Assembly: GCA_911728455.2 (NCBI GenBank)
Contig: OU452231.1
Span: 1,555,001 to 1,619,000 of the forward strand
Length of the DNA: 64,000 bases
From: Marthasterias glacialis
Lineage: Eukaryota; Echinodermata; Asteroidea; Forcipulatida; Asteriidae
Reading direction: 5' to 3'
Shown: positions 12,291-26,000 of the stretch, one piece after another
Layout of the letters: every line of letters starts with the position of its first letter
Position numbering within the stretch: position 1 is the stretch's first letter
The notes under the pieces: generated by a model
What the model saw: the letters and a program-made list of their open reading frames with translations, nothing else
Told to the model about the DNA's origin: nothing
Database searches by the model: none
Made by a program: the position numbers and the translations under genes

Positions 12291-14286
12291 CACAGCGTTT
12301 TGAAATTCAAACTGATATGAAATAGGCTCTTCGGTGTTGGTGATAATAAGCGAGAAATCTGTCCCCTATAATTATTGATTGGATAAACTTTAACAGGTTC
12401 TATTGGTTTAAGTAGCTGTTTTATTTTGATAAAGTACGTATTATTATATAAATACATTTCAACATAAATACATTTCAACATAAATACATTTCAACTTACA
12501 GTGTTGTGCACGCCCTTTATGTTTTAAAGCCCCAGTTCAACATTGGTATAAGAAGAAAAACATAAGTGTTCACAGACTTCCATATACCTTACATGGTATG
12601 AAGATAATGATGGTAGAAAATTTTCCTTGAAATATTTCTGCCTAAAGTGTAATCGTTTTTAAATAATCAACGAAATACGATCCAAAATTAGTTTTCGTCT
12701 CAGTGAGACGAAAACTCTGCCTATAAATAGGAATGCGTACAAAAATGCTGAATGCATTCTTACCGTTTTCTTGCAAATGTAACAAGGAAATGAGCTGATA
12801 TATTCACAGGGTTGTGTTATTACAAAGAATGGAAGCATTATCAGACTCTTTACCAATGTTGAGCTGGGGCTTTAAATAAACTTTTGACCAATTGGAGTGA
12901 CATCTGCTGATGTAGGAATTTAGTGTAGTTGTACAGATCGAACATAAGTTAACAATCAAGATGGAAAACCGCACCTTTTCCTCCCGTATCTTTCCCATCG
13001 AATCATTAAAAAAACCATGAATTAAACAGATTGTAAACTTTCCAAAACGTGCAAGTGACACAATGGCGTTCTCGGCACCGAACATTGCTGCGTGAGTAAT
13101 GAGCAACTCGTATTGAATAATAATGGAAATATTGAATTGATAATGTAATAACGTATAATGTTAATAGGGCCTCAACGGAAACGAAATTTGATCTGTGTGG
13201 GCATACCCAGGTAAACAAAAACTAGAGCTCTTCAAATCTGAATGTCTTGGATTCTAGGAATAATTGTAAAACATTATTTTGTCCATTTTCACATCTTCAG
13301 TTCGAATTGGATTTTACATTCATGCGATTTTACCTTAAAGTAGCACAATGTAGGAAGTTGACACCATGGAGAAAAATTCACATTTTTTAAAATCATTTTG
13401 GTACTAATTTGGAAACTTTAAAATTAAAATACTGCGTATGTTCTATTTTCTTTCGATATTTCTTTAAATTGGTGATGGGAATACAGAATTTATTGTTTCG
13501 TTTCAGTAGATAATAAAATTTTGCACAAAACAAATGATGTTTGAATTATTCATAATTAGGGATGTCGCAGTATTTGGTTGTAAGGGGCTAGTTTTCTTTA
13601 CGATAAAGTAAATTCGAGAAAACAGTAGTTACAACACGATGCGAAGGTAGAGGAAGATACTTTTTTAAACCGTAAGTGAAACGCAACCCGAGGTAAAACA
13701 ACTTGATGAAATTGACGCCCGTAGGTTTCACATTCACAGAGAAAATGTGAATAAACTTGTAACGCAAAACTGTTTTTTTCTTGCCAGGTTTTTTTTATAC
13801 AAAATTATAAAAAAAAAAATTAAAAAAAATCTTCTCAAACACCAAAACACATTTCCATAAAAAAACAAGTTAAATGCAGAAATAATTTCTTGACATAGAT
13901 GTTTTTTTTATTCCCACAAACTTTTTAAAAATGAAACGTATACCTTTCCTGAAATGAACATTTCGTCGACTGAATGAATTTCCCTGGAACTGCAAATCAC
14001 AATTAGACCTTTAGAGGCTGCCACTCTTGTTCCCTCTCTTCACAGTAGAAATAATGAATACAGTTTTTCATTAAACTAAAAAGAGATCTGACTGATTTAC
14101 CCGTCAAGCCTCGGTTTGCTTACGTAAACCTAAATGGTTGAAATACAAGATGACTGACTGTACAATTAATTATAAAGGTCTGTGGTCATTTTCGAAATAA
14201 CGGCTTCGCCTCCGACTTGGGCTAAATTCACCTGTCTGAATCCCCGTACCGAAAGCACACGTTTTCAAAATTACCCAAGGAACCCA

Positions 14287-14523
14287 AGTTGGAGTTGGAG
14301 CCGGAGCCAAAGTCAGAGCCCAAGTCGCAACCTGAGCCCAAATTGGAGCCTGAGCCAGAGTGGGAACCGGAGCCCAAGTCAGAGCAGGAGCCCAAAGTCG
14401 GAGCCTAAGCCCAAGTCGGAGCCTGAGCCCAAGTCGGAGCCTGAGCCCAAGTCGGACCAGAAGCCCAAGTCGGAGCCTGAGCCCAAGTCAGAGCCTGAGC
14501 CCAAGTCGAAGCCTAAGCCCTAG
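14287..14523 (+). repeat. 18-bp minisatellite with Pro-Glu-Lys-Ser coding look
   Basis: The unit is close to GAGCCTGAGCCCAAGTCG and is repeated about a dozen times, exact at the 3' side and degenerate at the 5' side. One frame reads (SEPEPK)n. The frame is broken by one extra A near 14393 (CCCAAAGTCGG instead of CCCAAGTCGG), so no single frame is Pro/Glu/Lys-rich throughout; the other side reads Ser/Arg-rich. I see no flanking exon features that would make it a gene, so I call it a minisatellite, possibly derived from a coding low-complexity exon. Confidence 0.75.
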
Positions 14524-17072
14524 CCGTTGTTTCAAAAAGGGCCAATAGCAACTAGCTATTAGACATTGACTGTACAAGTTATGTATTCATCTATTACATT
14601 TGGTATTGCATAATTGATCTGTATTTACATAATAAAAATATGATCTGTTTGGTTTGACATGTTATCTAAGCGAATCAGAACAGCCGTTGCATACCAAGTT
14701 AGAGGTGAACAGCCAATGAAGTGGTTTGTTACATAATTAAGTTTAAAAAAAAAGAATGGTTTGCGGTAACACCATGTGATTGATAAATGTGATAAATCCT
14801 GAATGAAGATACCATTTTCAAATTTGAACAAAATACAAACAAAAAACTTGGTGAGCAATCTTTGAAACACATCTAAATATAAAAGAAAAATACTAAAAGT
14901 GAAACAATGGCATACATGTATAAAGCCGACCCAATATATATTATTTCTCTCAAATTAAATTATAAACATTGATTGCTACGAAAACAAACCATCACCCTGT
15001 CTAGTTTGACCTTCAATTACATAGACTTTTAGACCGATCCATTAAGGTAATGTAAACGCAGACACTTTAACATCCCATTACAAACTGTAAACAGGCTGTA
15101 ACCATTTGGATTCCCGCGTGTTATAAACCAATCCATTTTTAGTTCAATTTTATACATCATGGATGTATAGTCAAGTCTCGTATTTCCGCGGTATTAGAAA
15201 ATTTGTTATCTATGGACGACTCTCATTCAGTGAATCGATAACCAATAACCTTCAGCATATCTGGTAAAAAGAACAAATCCGAAATGTCGAGGAGCTTTTT
15301 TAAATTTAAGTATTTGTGAAAGTACGCTATTTTACAGACCGGACAAATTTACTGGCGTTTTGTAAAATTGCGTCAGCATCAGCATCAGCATCATTGGGGC
15401 GGAAATGCCCATGGTGCGTTTACAAAAGTGAACCTTGAGCATATTTGCTTCCCAGTAATTGCGGAAATCACTGATACAGGCCATCCCTAATGGATCTGTC
15501 TATTGCATCATTTCACAACATGCGGCGCACTTACACGCGCCTATCCTGTCCACCATTTTGGGAGTCAAAATGGATGCAAAGGAATTGACTCCTAAAATAA
15601 GAAATGGTAGACGCGCACTTTGCGGAGGTGCGTTCTGCGTTCTGGCAAGGAGTCAATAGTGCTTTTGTGTGTGGTGCAATGTAGAGGAGACGCAGGTGTC
15701 ACACACCCTACCCACATGATGAGCGTTGTCTATCGACAGTTGCTACGGTATGTGGGGCTTGACCCACAGCGTCTCTGGCTAAAGACCATCCAAAATACTC
15801 CCAAAACTCAAGACCTAAATGTTTGGATAAAGGCATACCAATGCCTGATTCATTGATAATGCCATCTAGGCCTGCAGTCCCAAATCCTGCAAAGTTGGAC
15901 AACTTCCTAAATAGGATTTGGGGAGAATTTGGCACCAATAGATTTAATAATGGATCAGTCAATTAAATGTAAATATATTTTAAAAAAAAGAACATGTATT
16001 TGTTACCCATCAACGTTTTCAAACTGTGTGGGAAAGTCAGCGTTAACAATGGGGGGGGGGGAAGAATCCAAATTATATTTCCATTTATAATCCTGATTTT
16101 GTTTTCAAAGTAAAATGTTGTTAACTTCATTTCACTCTTCACAACAAATCAGAATCATATAAAAAACACTATTTGTTTAATACTGATGACGATGGAACGC
16201 ATAATCAGAAGAAAATATCGAAACATTGCCTGATCAAATTGTCACTCACACGTACACCATACAAAACTTAACACACAGATTATTAACTCATTGTTTCTTC
16301 AAATGCATATAAAAAAAAATCTTATATTGAATTTCAGCTTCATTCGAATTGTACGCTCTTTTTATAAAACACTTTGTTTCTTCACACATTTCAATGGATA
16401 AATGATTCACACCTACGGTTAATTTATAAGGAAAACATTTTACTGATGTACAAGAAGATTGAGGAAAAGGTACAGTGTTTCTTGAAAGTTTGGAATGAGG
16501 ACATATTGTAAGCTTTTAATTCAAACTTCAATTCTGTCAATGTAATTGGTGGAGGAAACAAGAATTTGGAGTTTTGGATTGTGTTGTTTTCAGACACACT
16601 GTCGTAAAACGGCCCAATTTCATAAAGCTGTTGATGGGCATCAAATTGGCTCTTGAGAAAAGGCTACCGGCCAAAATATCATTCAATGTCCGTTAACTGT
16701 GACCGGTACTCCGCTTATTTTTGCTTAGCGAATTAATTTGTTAAGTAAGTTTTTTTTCCCTGCTTGACAGCTTTATGAAATTGGGCTCAGGTTACTTTAC
16801 CCTCATCAGTGACAGCGACGTAATGTAAGGCCGTGCTCAAATTATCGGCTGCGGCTTGTCTGTCACTTGAACATGTGTTGAAGCATGGGAGGGCCCATAG
16901 CAACACCCTTAGCCACAGCCGCAGCCAAAGCCGCCAATTCCAAACAGGCCTTAGATTACAGAGACTGCACGACTTGGCACTGTTCCCTCAATATGAAGAA
17001 ATGCTCCATCTTCTCCCCTTTGACATACGGTACCCGCTATATTATTTCGACAATTTTTCGTCTGGAAGCTCA
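14524..17072. other. Region downstream of CDC25, no gene seen
   Basis: This stretch holds AT-rich sequence, a G-run near 16050, a hammerhead-like CTGATGA...GAAAC segment at 16183-16224 and a complete fold-back MITE at 16612-16789. Part of it, from 17072 downward, must contain the CDC25 3' UTR. I could not place a poly(A) signal with confidence; a reverse-strand ATTAAA lies near 16514. Confidence 0.55.
16612..16789. mobile_element. Fold-back MITE, complete copy
   Basis: The ends GGCCCAATTTCATAAAGCTG and CAGCTTTATGAAATTGGGCT are inverted copies. Internal landmarks GGCCAAAATATCATT and GACCGGTACTCCGCTTATTT match the family. It lies just downstream of the CDC25 stop codon, perhaps in the 3' UTR. 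Confidence 0.8.
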
Positions 17073-20000
17073 TCAGCTGACGCTGGTTTTGCGGTGGCCG
17101 AGCCGGCTGCGTTCCCCTGCCCATGACTTGGACTTGGCCTTGAAATGTTTGCAGTCTTCCCTGTAGTCTTCGTGCTCCATTGGTAAATACGTCTGTGGTT
17201 CACACATCGTCTGGGAAACATCAAAGAACAATGGTTTGTTAAGTTTAAATTTTTCATTGATGATTTTAGTACTAATATATTTTTAATTTTTATTCTGATA
17301 TAAGTGGCCAGCAGGTCAAAACCAATCAAACTGGAATTGTCAATTTAAAATAAAAGATTACAAATGTGTATTTTGATTCATTTTGTACCAACATTTTATA
17401 AACCTTTTGGAAACTCTGTTTTTATCTGATATTTACATATAAATGTATAGACAATGTCAATTTGTTTACATAAATTATCAGTGTACATTACAGGGCATTG
17501 CCTGGCAGGCAAGAAATTGCACTGAACATAAAATATGAAAATTAAAAAAAATTGTATTTATTTATTTAAAACCATATTTAACAAGGGTGACCCATCCAGC
17601 ACAGCTGATCATTTGGGTCCCTAACATTATACAAAAAATCTATCAAGATAAAAGTACTAACAATGACAACACTTTGGCAGAAAGGCCACAGCAAACAAAC
17701 AAAAACACAACCTGTCTTAATGGACAATTTACATACAAAAACAGATGAATGAAAATGCACCTCCAGTCAGCCTACCACGCAGTTACACATGGGAGTATCA
17801 TTAAATTAATAACAATCATTAACAACAATAATTTGGGAGGCTAATCTTGGCAGCTGAGAAGCTGAATTGCGAAGGACGAGGCTACACATGTGCAAGGTGC
17901 AGGCATGCAAAGGTTTTTTTGGCAGCCACCCACATCAACCCATGATGACCACGGAGCACAGCGAGGGATTAAAAGTGTTTTATTTTTCCACGGGGGGAGG
18001 GGGGGGGGTAAGAAGAGGGCCTGGAGAGAAAAACCATCAGTATTATCATATAAATCAAGAATTGTAAAAAAAAAAAAGAAGCTGAACAAGTTTTAAGATG
18101 TCGAGATGTGCCTCCCTTTCTTCTTTACAAAAGTTGATTATGTCACTTCATGAATTTACATGTACCAAGCTAACTTTCAGAATGAAGATTTCTGTGTTTG
18201 AGTTTAAAAAGAAGATTTTATGTGATAAAATTACACAAAACTTGTCAACGTGCGTGTCAACCTGAAGCGCAGCAACATTACATACATAATTTAGCATAAT
18301 AAAGAATATATTTCTTTGCAGTAATTGGCTCAATACCACATCTTGTGCCTGATAACTGTTGCACATGACTGAAATACATGCTGGTGATCGCCAAAATGAA
18401 TGCAAGTGGTCGGTGACGTCAAGTGCACAGGTTCCATACAATTTTGACATCCTGCTGTAAAAAAATGTTTCTAAATCCTAACCATCGTGTAGAAATTGGA
18501 AAGGGTTAAATTCGCTAGAAGAAGCAAACGGCAAAATTTTTGATTTTTTTTTCTTCTGACTAACCTTGTCGTTCTCGTAGAATGCTTTATACCCGCCATA
18601 TAAAATATAGAGTTCTGGATAATAGAGGGTCGGGTAGCGGTCAATGTTTGCGTCCCGATCCTTGTTACGAAGGAAACGGAGCAAGTCCGGCCCTCGCTTG
18701 GACGAAAATTCACAGTGGAAGATGATGACGCGCCCTTCTAATTCCTGCATGGGCGTCTGTAAGAAGAACTTCGTTACCAACTCTTTGGTGTAAAGATTCA
18801 TGGCTCCCTGTTAAAAAAACAAAATCAATTAAATGTACCAGTGAGAATGTAATAAAGAGAAATCCTGAAGAACTGGTAAGCTATTCGTCTAAAAATGGAA
18901 CCCTAAATTGTGACAGGATCATTTACGAAAAGTGGCCTCACGTTTTGAACCCAGAAGAGTCTTTCTCAACGGCTATATTACAACACACATTTTAACTGAT
19001 GTAGGGAAGATGTTAAAAATTGTACATACTTAAATAATCTCACTATGCAAGCAAATTATCAAAATCATTCCACAACTTTTCAACACAGATCTGCATTGGT
19101 GGATGAAATCGCACAAAATCCTGAAAAAAAAAAAAAACATTTTGAAAAACGTTCTAGCGTGAAACTCTCTGAACTTCCACAAATAGTCAGTTTATATCTT
19201 TCTCTTTTTTAAGATCATTTTTTAGGCAAGGGAAACCTAAAAAAAATAATAATAATAAATAACTAACTAAATCAAAATCAGCAAAAATCCAGATCAAATC
19301 AGGGGCCTGAAAACCTTCAAAAAGTATAGTGATATTGGAGATAACGCCCCAGCAGAAGGTTGTAGCCATAAAATGGCTTCTATGACAAAAATAGGGTATA
19401 AGCGTCAAATAGGTTGTTGCCATTCCAAAGAATATTTTTACTTTCCAATGGAGAATTTAGTTTTTATGAAGGTTATTTTATTTTGGTTTTACCCTACATT
19501 TGTACTTCCTGAGTCCACAGGGGAAAACATCCACAGGGTAAACTACCCGACTGGGATTCAAACTCCCGACCCCCGCCCCCCTATTCTAGAGCAGAAGTCT
19601 TAACTACTAGACCATCCAGCATGCCTGGTGACGAGAAGCCACTTCAATTCCTTTAATTAGCAGCGAGTATCCCACAAAAAATCTTAGGAATGGCCAAAAA
19701 ATAAAATTTTTACTTTTACACAACTGGCATTCTTCAAGCACAAAACTTGCACATATCAGTTGCTTGTGAAATTTTTACAGGGCAAACTTTCGGTCTGCCC
19801 TTCTTCTGAGCAAAGGAAAATAAGTCACTCAAAGAATTCTAGCAAGATAATATCTGACCTGGATGTGACCACCGTTGTACTCGTAGGGGTAGCGGCAGTC
19901 AAGAATGAAGTGCTCCTTGACATCGGGGATCTCTGATCTTAAGACTTTACACACAGTCTCCGGGGTGATGCTCTTCAAGTCGCGATGTTTACCTTCACAC

Positions 20001-23000
20001 AGCGGTAAAGCGTCCGGCTAAAAATATACAGCATGAACTTCACATTATTGTACTGATATTTCAACCTTGAGTGAAAAGCTTTCTGGAGAAGATATTCATT
20101 ATTTCAAACCACAATTGGGCATTTTGCATCAGAGTAATTGTAAAATCTACTTGTTAATTCTCTCGCTACCGAATTGTTTTGATGTAAAATCTCTTTCATA
20201 TAATCCAAAAATCATTGAGATTGGAAAATAAATGTCTTTGTTTCCTCAGTGTTATCTGTAAACCCAAACATTTTTTTGGTACACAACCGTATGGCACTCC
20301 GTAGGTATTTGGTATTTTGGATCTTTCCACTCCAAATTGAAATGGTTGCAAAATAGCAACCATTATTTTACCACCATTGGAAAGATCAGATCTTTCTCCT
20401 TCCAACCATTGTAAGCTTGGGTATGGAGGGTGAACATGGACAAAACTACAGCTTTATAACAAATGGCCTTTGGCTTTAGTGCTTTTTTGTGTGTAAGCTT
20501 GGGCAACAAAAGTCGCCAATGGGAAAGAAGAGGGGGTATGAGTGGAGTTGACTAAAGTCGCCTACAGTAAGCAATGGGTTAAACGAATACCACATCATTG
20601 GCTTTTGGGAAGGGCAAATTCATTTCCATACTATAGTTTTCAATAAACACACAACATAACCAAGTTGTGAAAAGTCGATGCCCCTGTTTTAGTGAAAATT
20701 GTAAAAAGAAATTTAAAAAGGGGGTTGGTTTCGCTAGGAATGATGTGCCCGTTCATATACAAACTTATTTTAAATGCAGTCAATCAAAATAAGCAACGGT
20801 GGTTTATTGGAGGTCATCAAATAATATTTCCTTAAAACTTTTCTCTGGAGTATTGGTACTGGTGCAAAATTCATAGTAAATGCAATTTCAAATGTAAAGT
20901 AATTAATTTTTATTTTATGACTGTAATCCCATATTTAACCTCTAAGTTCCTTACCTTCTTGCGGTCACCAGTGAGCGTAGTATGGTCCATATTTAAAGCC
21001 ATGGCAATTTTAGAATGATAGTCCCGCCCCTCATCCATAGAATGGGACCGCCCAAGAGGCCGCGCCCGTGGACTCTGCAAATTGAGGAGATGTCGAGTCA
21101 GTTTCACAAATTACAAGAATAAAACGAATTGACTAGCCACCTTGTTTACAAAATAGAGTGACCCAGTACTTTCTGCGCCATTCTGGCAGACAAGAAACTA
21201 AGAAATTTTCTTTTTTTTTTCGTAATAAGCACATCAAATCAACAATTATGAGAATGACAGGGATTGACAGCTGAACGAGTTTTGAGATTTGCCCTTTCTT
21301 TCATATCAAAAATTGATAAAAATCAAACTGCAACTCCCATAAAATGTAAGATTTTATCTTTTCTTCCATTGAGCTGGGTACAAACAATTGTGTCTGAAAA
21401 GTCCAGGCTCTGTGGCTCTTTTGCCACAAGTTACATGGTCTTCAGTACATATACCATGCCCGATATGTGGCAGATGGAGTCCCCACCCAAATGTTCCCAT
21501 TCTCTTGTACAGAAGTACCCCCAGTAAAATCCTCAAATGAATTCCAGAGATTTCCAGAACACAATGAAGCCACAACAGGAGGGGGGTACACCCTGCCAAA
21601 TATCGAGCACCAAATGACAGTATAGTGTACAATACACCATTTGTACCAAATTATTTACAAACTTTTAAGCAAGAGAGGAAGTTTTTTGCAAACAAATAAT
21701 AAATCAATAAAATACAAATTGCAATTACATCAAACATAAAATTCAGCAGACTAAGGACAGGTAAACAAACACAATCAGATTTAACACAATTTTTTCCAAG
21801 AAATAATTTCAGAACAGATTACACAGGATCATGTATCGCACACCCAAGACTTTCCCATGGCCCACTTGAGGGTTTGATGTTGGTTTTAAACTAAACCATA
21901 CCTGATTTGTCTGCATAGTTATTTCTCTATCGATTTCAGGTGCGTGGGTATCGGAACTACTCCTGTATCTTTTACTCTGGACTGGGCTTGGGGTGTCACG
22001 TGGTCGGTCGGCCCGCTTCAGGAAAGACGATCTCCTCATCACGGGCTGACTGGGGACTTTAAAGATTGTCCTTCGGCATTTCGGACCATTCGGGGTGTCA
22101 TCTAAGGTGTTGCAGTCCAGGTCACGTAGGGCTTGGTCAGAGGAAGATGGGGTAGGTGGAGAGAGGACCAAGGGGGCGTTGATGAGGTCACATAGACTTC
22201 CTGGTACACCCGATTCTGAGGTCTGTGACAAGAATGTCTATAGTTAATCAACCTGTACAAAATGCAATACATAAAACTTCAAAATTGTAGAGGGTCACAA
22301 AAAGCAGTTTCAAATCTAATATTTCCATGAAAACACATGAGACACAAAAAAAAATGATCAAAATGTATGAAAACATTCAAATAAAAACATTACAGCAAAA
22401 ATGTACACGGGAAAACAACAGATCACATGATACTAAAAACAAATCAAAGAACGTTCTCTTATACTAAAGGTCATAAATCCGAGACAAAATGGGAGACTTT
22501 TATGTTCTGTAATATTCCAAAACCTTTTATAGACCTATGTCACCATAGTAGGGCGCCCCCAACGCTCAAATACGTCAACAGAGGGCTGCTCATTGGCCCA
22601 TCCTTTGCGACGCTATCAAACATTGCTGTCCATCTCCATTGTTGTCTTATTGTCTAAACTCTAAGACTACTGTGGGATGAGGTCGATGCATAAGTTTTTA
22701 TAAACCCTTTGCATTGGCCGCAATTGCAGAGGTTGAAGAATGGAATCTGGCCACGCACAACTCTCAGCCAATGATAGGTCTCGTCTTTGACCACAGTGAG
22801 GGCGCTGTTTGATCTTGTGACGTCACACGCAAAGGGTTTATTATATGAAAGGAGATGTTTGATTGGCTAACCTGATTTGAATCCATGAAGATTTCAGTAA
22901 ACCCATCCTCATCGTCTTCGTTGCTGCTTACGAGGCGACAGTGTTGAAGCTTGACCGGGGAGTTGATTACAGTCGTCTGTGGTCTTGCTGACTGGTCCAG

Positions 23001-26000
23001 CTAATACAGCACAAGGTTTCAAGACAAATTCAGAATCTTACTTTAAAAAAAACGGCCATGCTTCAATTCTGCCCCAAGTGCCTGTTGACTCAAAAAGTGC
23101 AATGGGTCTCAAAAAGCACTGATTGTGCAAAGTTAACTTGATTGTTCTCTTTATCTGAGTAATGAAATAATTACTCACTGCAGTATCCGGTTGAACGGTC
23201 GCCTTGGAACAAAAGGACAAAATGTCTATAATCTGGGATTACACAAAAACTACCTCTGAATGGCCTTAAAATGCAAGAATATGCAAGACCTTTTTTCGCC
23301 CTTGTATGGGTGAACCAAAGCATTAGATGGGGTGTGTATGGTCTTCCGCAGTTGATTGACCGGGTGACCTTTGCTCCAGTGGTCCGAAATTACATAATGG
23401 CGTCTTTACACGGCTTCCGTTTCCAGGCAGGGGAAACATTTGCGTGTATTCACGTCATCCGGTTTCAACTGGTCAAAGCAACTTACAGCTGAGTGGTGTC
23501 TTGAGTCCAACTCTTGAGTAAACAACACTCAAACTGGACTCAATCTGAGTCTTCTAGACTTGCGAGTGGTGAAACATGTCGAACTTACCAAGGAGGCTGG
23601 AGCAGATATGGGTCTCTCTTTGTTTGTGGCTTCAGACGTTCCAGTCTCGATGAACGAAATCTGCCTTGGCCGACTTGATTGGAAAGTGTCAATTTTCCGC
23701 TACATTTGGTGAAAAGCAAACCACAGACTTCAAATATTGCCAATTTTTACGCACGCTTTGCAGAAGGAAAGGTTTGGTTTTCAAGCTTCTTTCTTGTCAA
23801 AATATTCATTATGACAAGAAACACAATAAAAAGGGACCACTTTTTGGACACCTTGGATTTCTACACACACACAATGCTTTACTGTGATAGAAACAAAATT
23901 ACACACTTTGAACAGTCCCAACCATCGAATACACCCAAGGCTTGCACTGTCTATTGATTACCTAGTTCAATAATTAACTCAAGAAAAAACTGCATAAGCT
24001 TTCGTAGCAACAACTACTTCTTCAGATACAACTTCTTTCGTTGTTGCTACGAAAACTTATGCAGTTTTCTCTTAAGTTTGTCATTTAAGTGCTACAATTA
24101 ATTTTCTATTTTATGCCTGACTAACAGACTGCCCACCACTTATCACTAGTTCAATAAGTGAACTTACCTGAGCCCAATTTCATTGAGCTTCTTAAGCACA
24201 AGAAAGCAGCTAAGCACAACAAAATTATGCTTACCAGAATAAGGTTACCAGCCAAATTACCATGTCACACCCACAATCTGTGACTGGTATCCTGCTTTTT
24301 TTTTGCTTAGCAGAAAATTGTTAAGCATAACTTTCTGCTTCAGCAGCTCTACGAAATGGGAGACTTTTGAGACGTTAGCGGGCTCCCCAGTAACCGGTCC
24401 TTTTCTATTATGAGAGTGATAGAAAAGGACCGGTTACTGGGGCGCCCACTAACGTCTCAAGAGTCTCCCATTGGGCCAAGGGCAGTTTAATGGCTCTGCT
24501 TACCGCGGAATCCTGCGCATACCGACCATCTGCTTTACACAGTGTCTGAGCGCAGAATTATGTGGTAAGCAGCGCCATGAAATTGGACTCTGGTTTAGTC
24601 TGCTGCCACCTAGTGTTCCCAAAAAACCTTCGTTTGTTCACATACTAACTGGAATACCAGCCAATATCAGTATATAGTTCTGCTGAGTGCTGGGTCTGAA
24701 TATCATATTCAGGGCTCTCCCCCAAGGCAAAAGCTAGCGTTATCAGGCCGTTAAGTGGGAATTGTGGGCCGATACGCACAAATTAAGACCGAATCGCAAA
24801 TAGATATTTTTTGAAATAAAAAATAAGATCAAATTAACACAAATCATAAAATACATCCATTTAAAATACAGATTTCACAAAAAAGGTTTTCAAAACCAAA
24901 CATAAACATCGGGTGAAAAACATTCCGAGGACCTTATTTCATTTCAGCGTGCTAAATACAGATTTCACAGAAACGTTTTCAAAACCAAACATAAACATCA
25001 GGTGAAAAACATTCCGAGGACCTTATTTCATTTCAGCGTGCTAAATACAGATTTCACAGAAACTTTTCAAAACCAAACATAAACATCAGGTGAAAAACAT
25101 TCTGAGGACCTTATTTCATTTCAGCGTGCTAAATACAGATTTCACAGAAACTTTTCAAAACCAAACATAAACATCAGGTGAAAAACATTCTGAGGACCTT
25201 ATTTCATTTCAGCGTGCTAAATACAGATTTCACAGAAACGTTTTCAAAACCAAACATAAACATCAGGTGAAAAACATTCTGAGGACCTTATTTCATTTCA
25301 GCGTGCTAAATACAGATTTCACAGAAACGTTTTCAAAACCAAACATAAACATCAGGTGAAAAACATTCTGAGGACCTTATTTCATTTCAGCGTGCTATGA
25401 TAAAACTTTCCAAATTTGCGCCCATAATAACCCAGTTTTGAAAAATCCTGGGGAGAAACCTTATATTGATAACATAACTACCTGAACATCGATATTTTCT
25501 TGGTCGTTACACGCCTCCCACATGATTGTCTCTGCTCTTTTTCTCTGACACTCATTTGCATCAACCTCTGTCACTGAGCAACCGTTTTTGCCGTCTTCAC
25601 CTTTCATTTCTTTGGCTAACAAGAACACTGGAGGCTCAGGGGCAGCTTGGGGACTGGGGAGGGAGTTGTAGCGTCGGAATGCACTCAGTGCAGCAGGTCT
25701 GCGAAGAAAAATAATTGAGAAACTTGGTAGTCTTAAATTCAGCGAGAAATTTTGCTGCAAAGTTTAGTACATGATTCATTTTTATTTATACTGGGTAGCC
25801 TTCTCAGTATTTCTGCTATTCCTAAGAGACCTGTATACAAACAATGAAAAATAAAATAGTCAAAGAAGAGTAGGCCTAATAGGTCATATTTTTGACAGCA
25901 AGAGGGCGCAATACTAATTCCATTTTGAATTTACAAAAATATTTTAAAACATTAAAGGTACAAATTTTCCAAGCAAACATCTTACACTGATTACGTTGTA

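Larger units (their letters stand above)
9880..14280. other. Intergenic region, repeat-rich, no gene seen
   Basis: No exon set with family resemblance was found on either strand. The region contains the hairpin element at 9995-10118, a TIR-like pair around 10645-10795 (AATAGACCTGTG and ACAGGGGTCTATTA), a block of fold-back MITEs from 11288 to about 12290 and long AT-rich sequence from 12.3 to 14.2 kb without obvious structure. Confidence 0.6.

Noticed and set aside
16833..17166. Forward-strand frames overlapping the CDC25 last exon
   Set aside because: They are antisense to the CDC25 C-terminal exon (17073-17210) and have no family match.
24858..25397. CRISPR array
   Set aside because: Direct repeats are contiguous and 88-89 bp with no unique spacers, in a eukaryotic intron. 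This is a tandem satellite.
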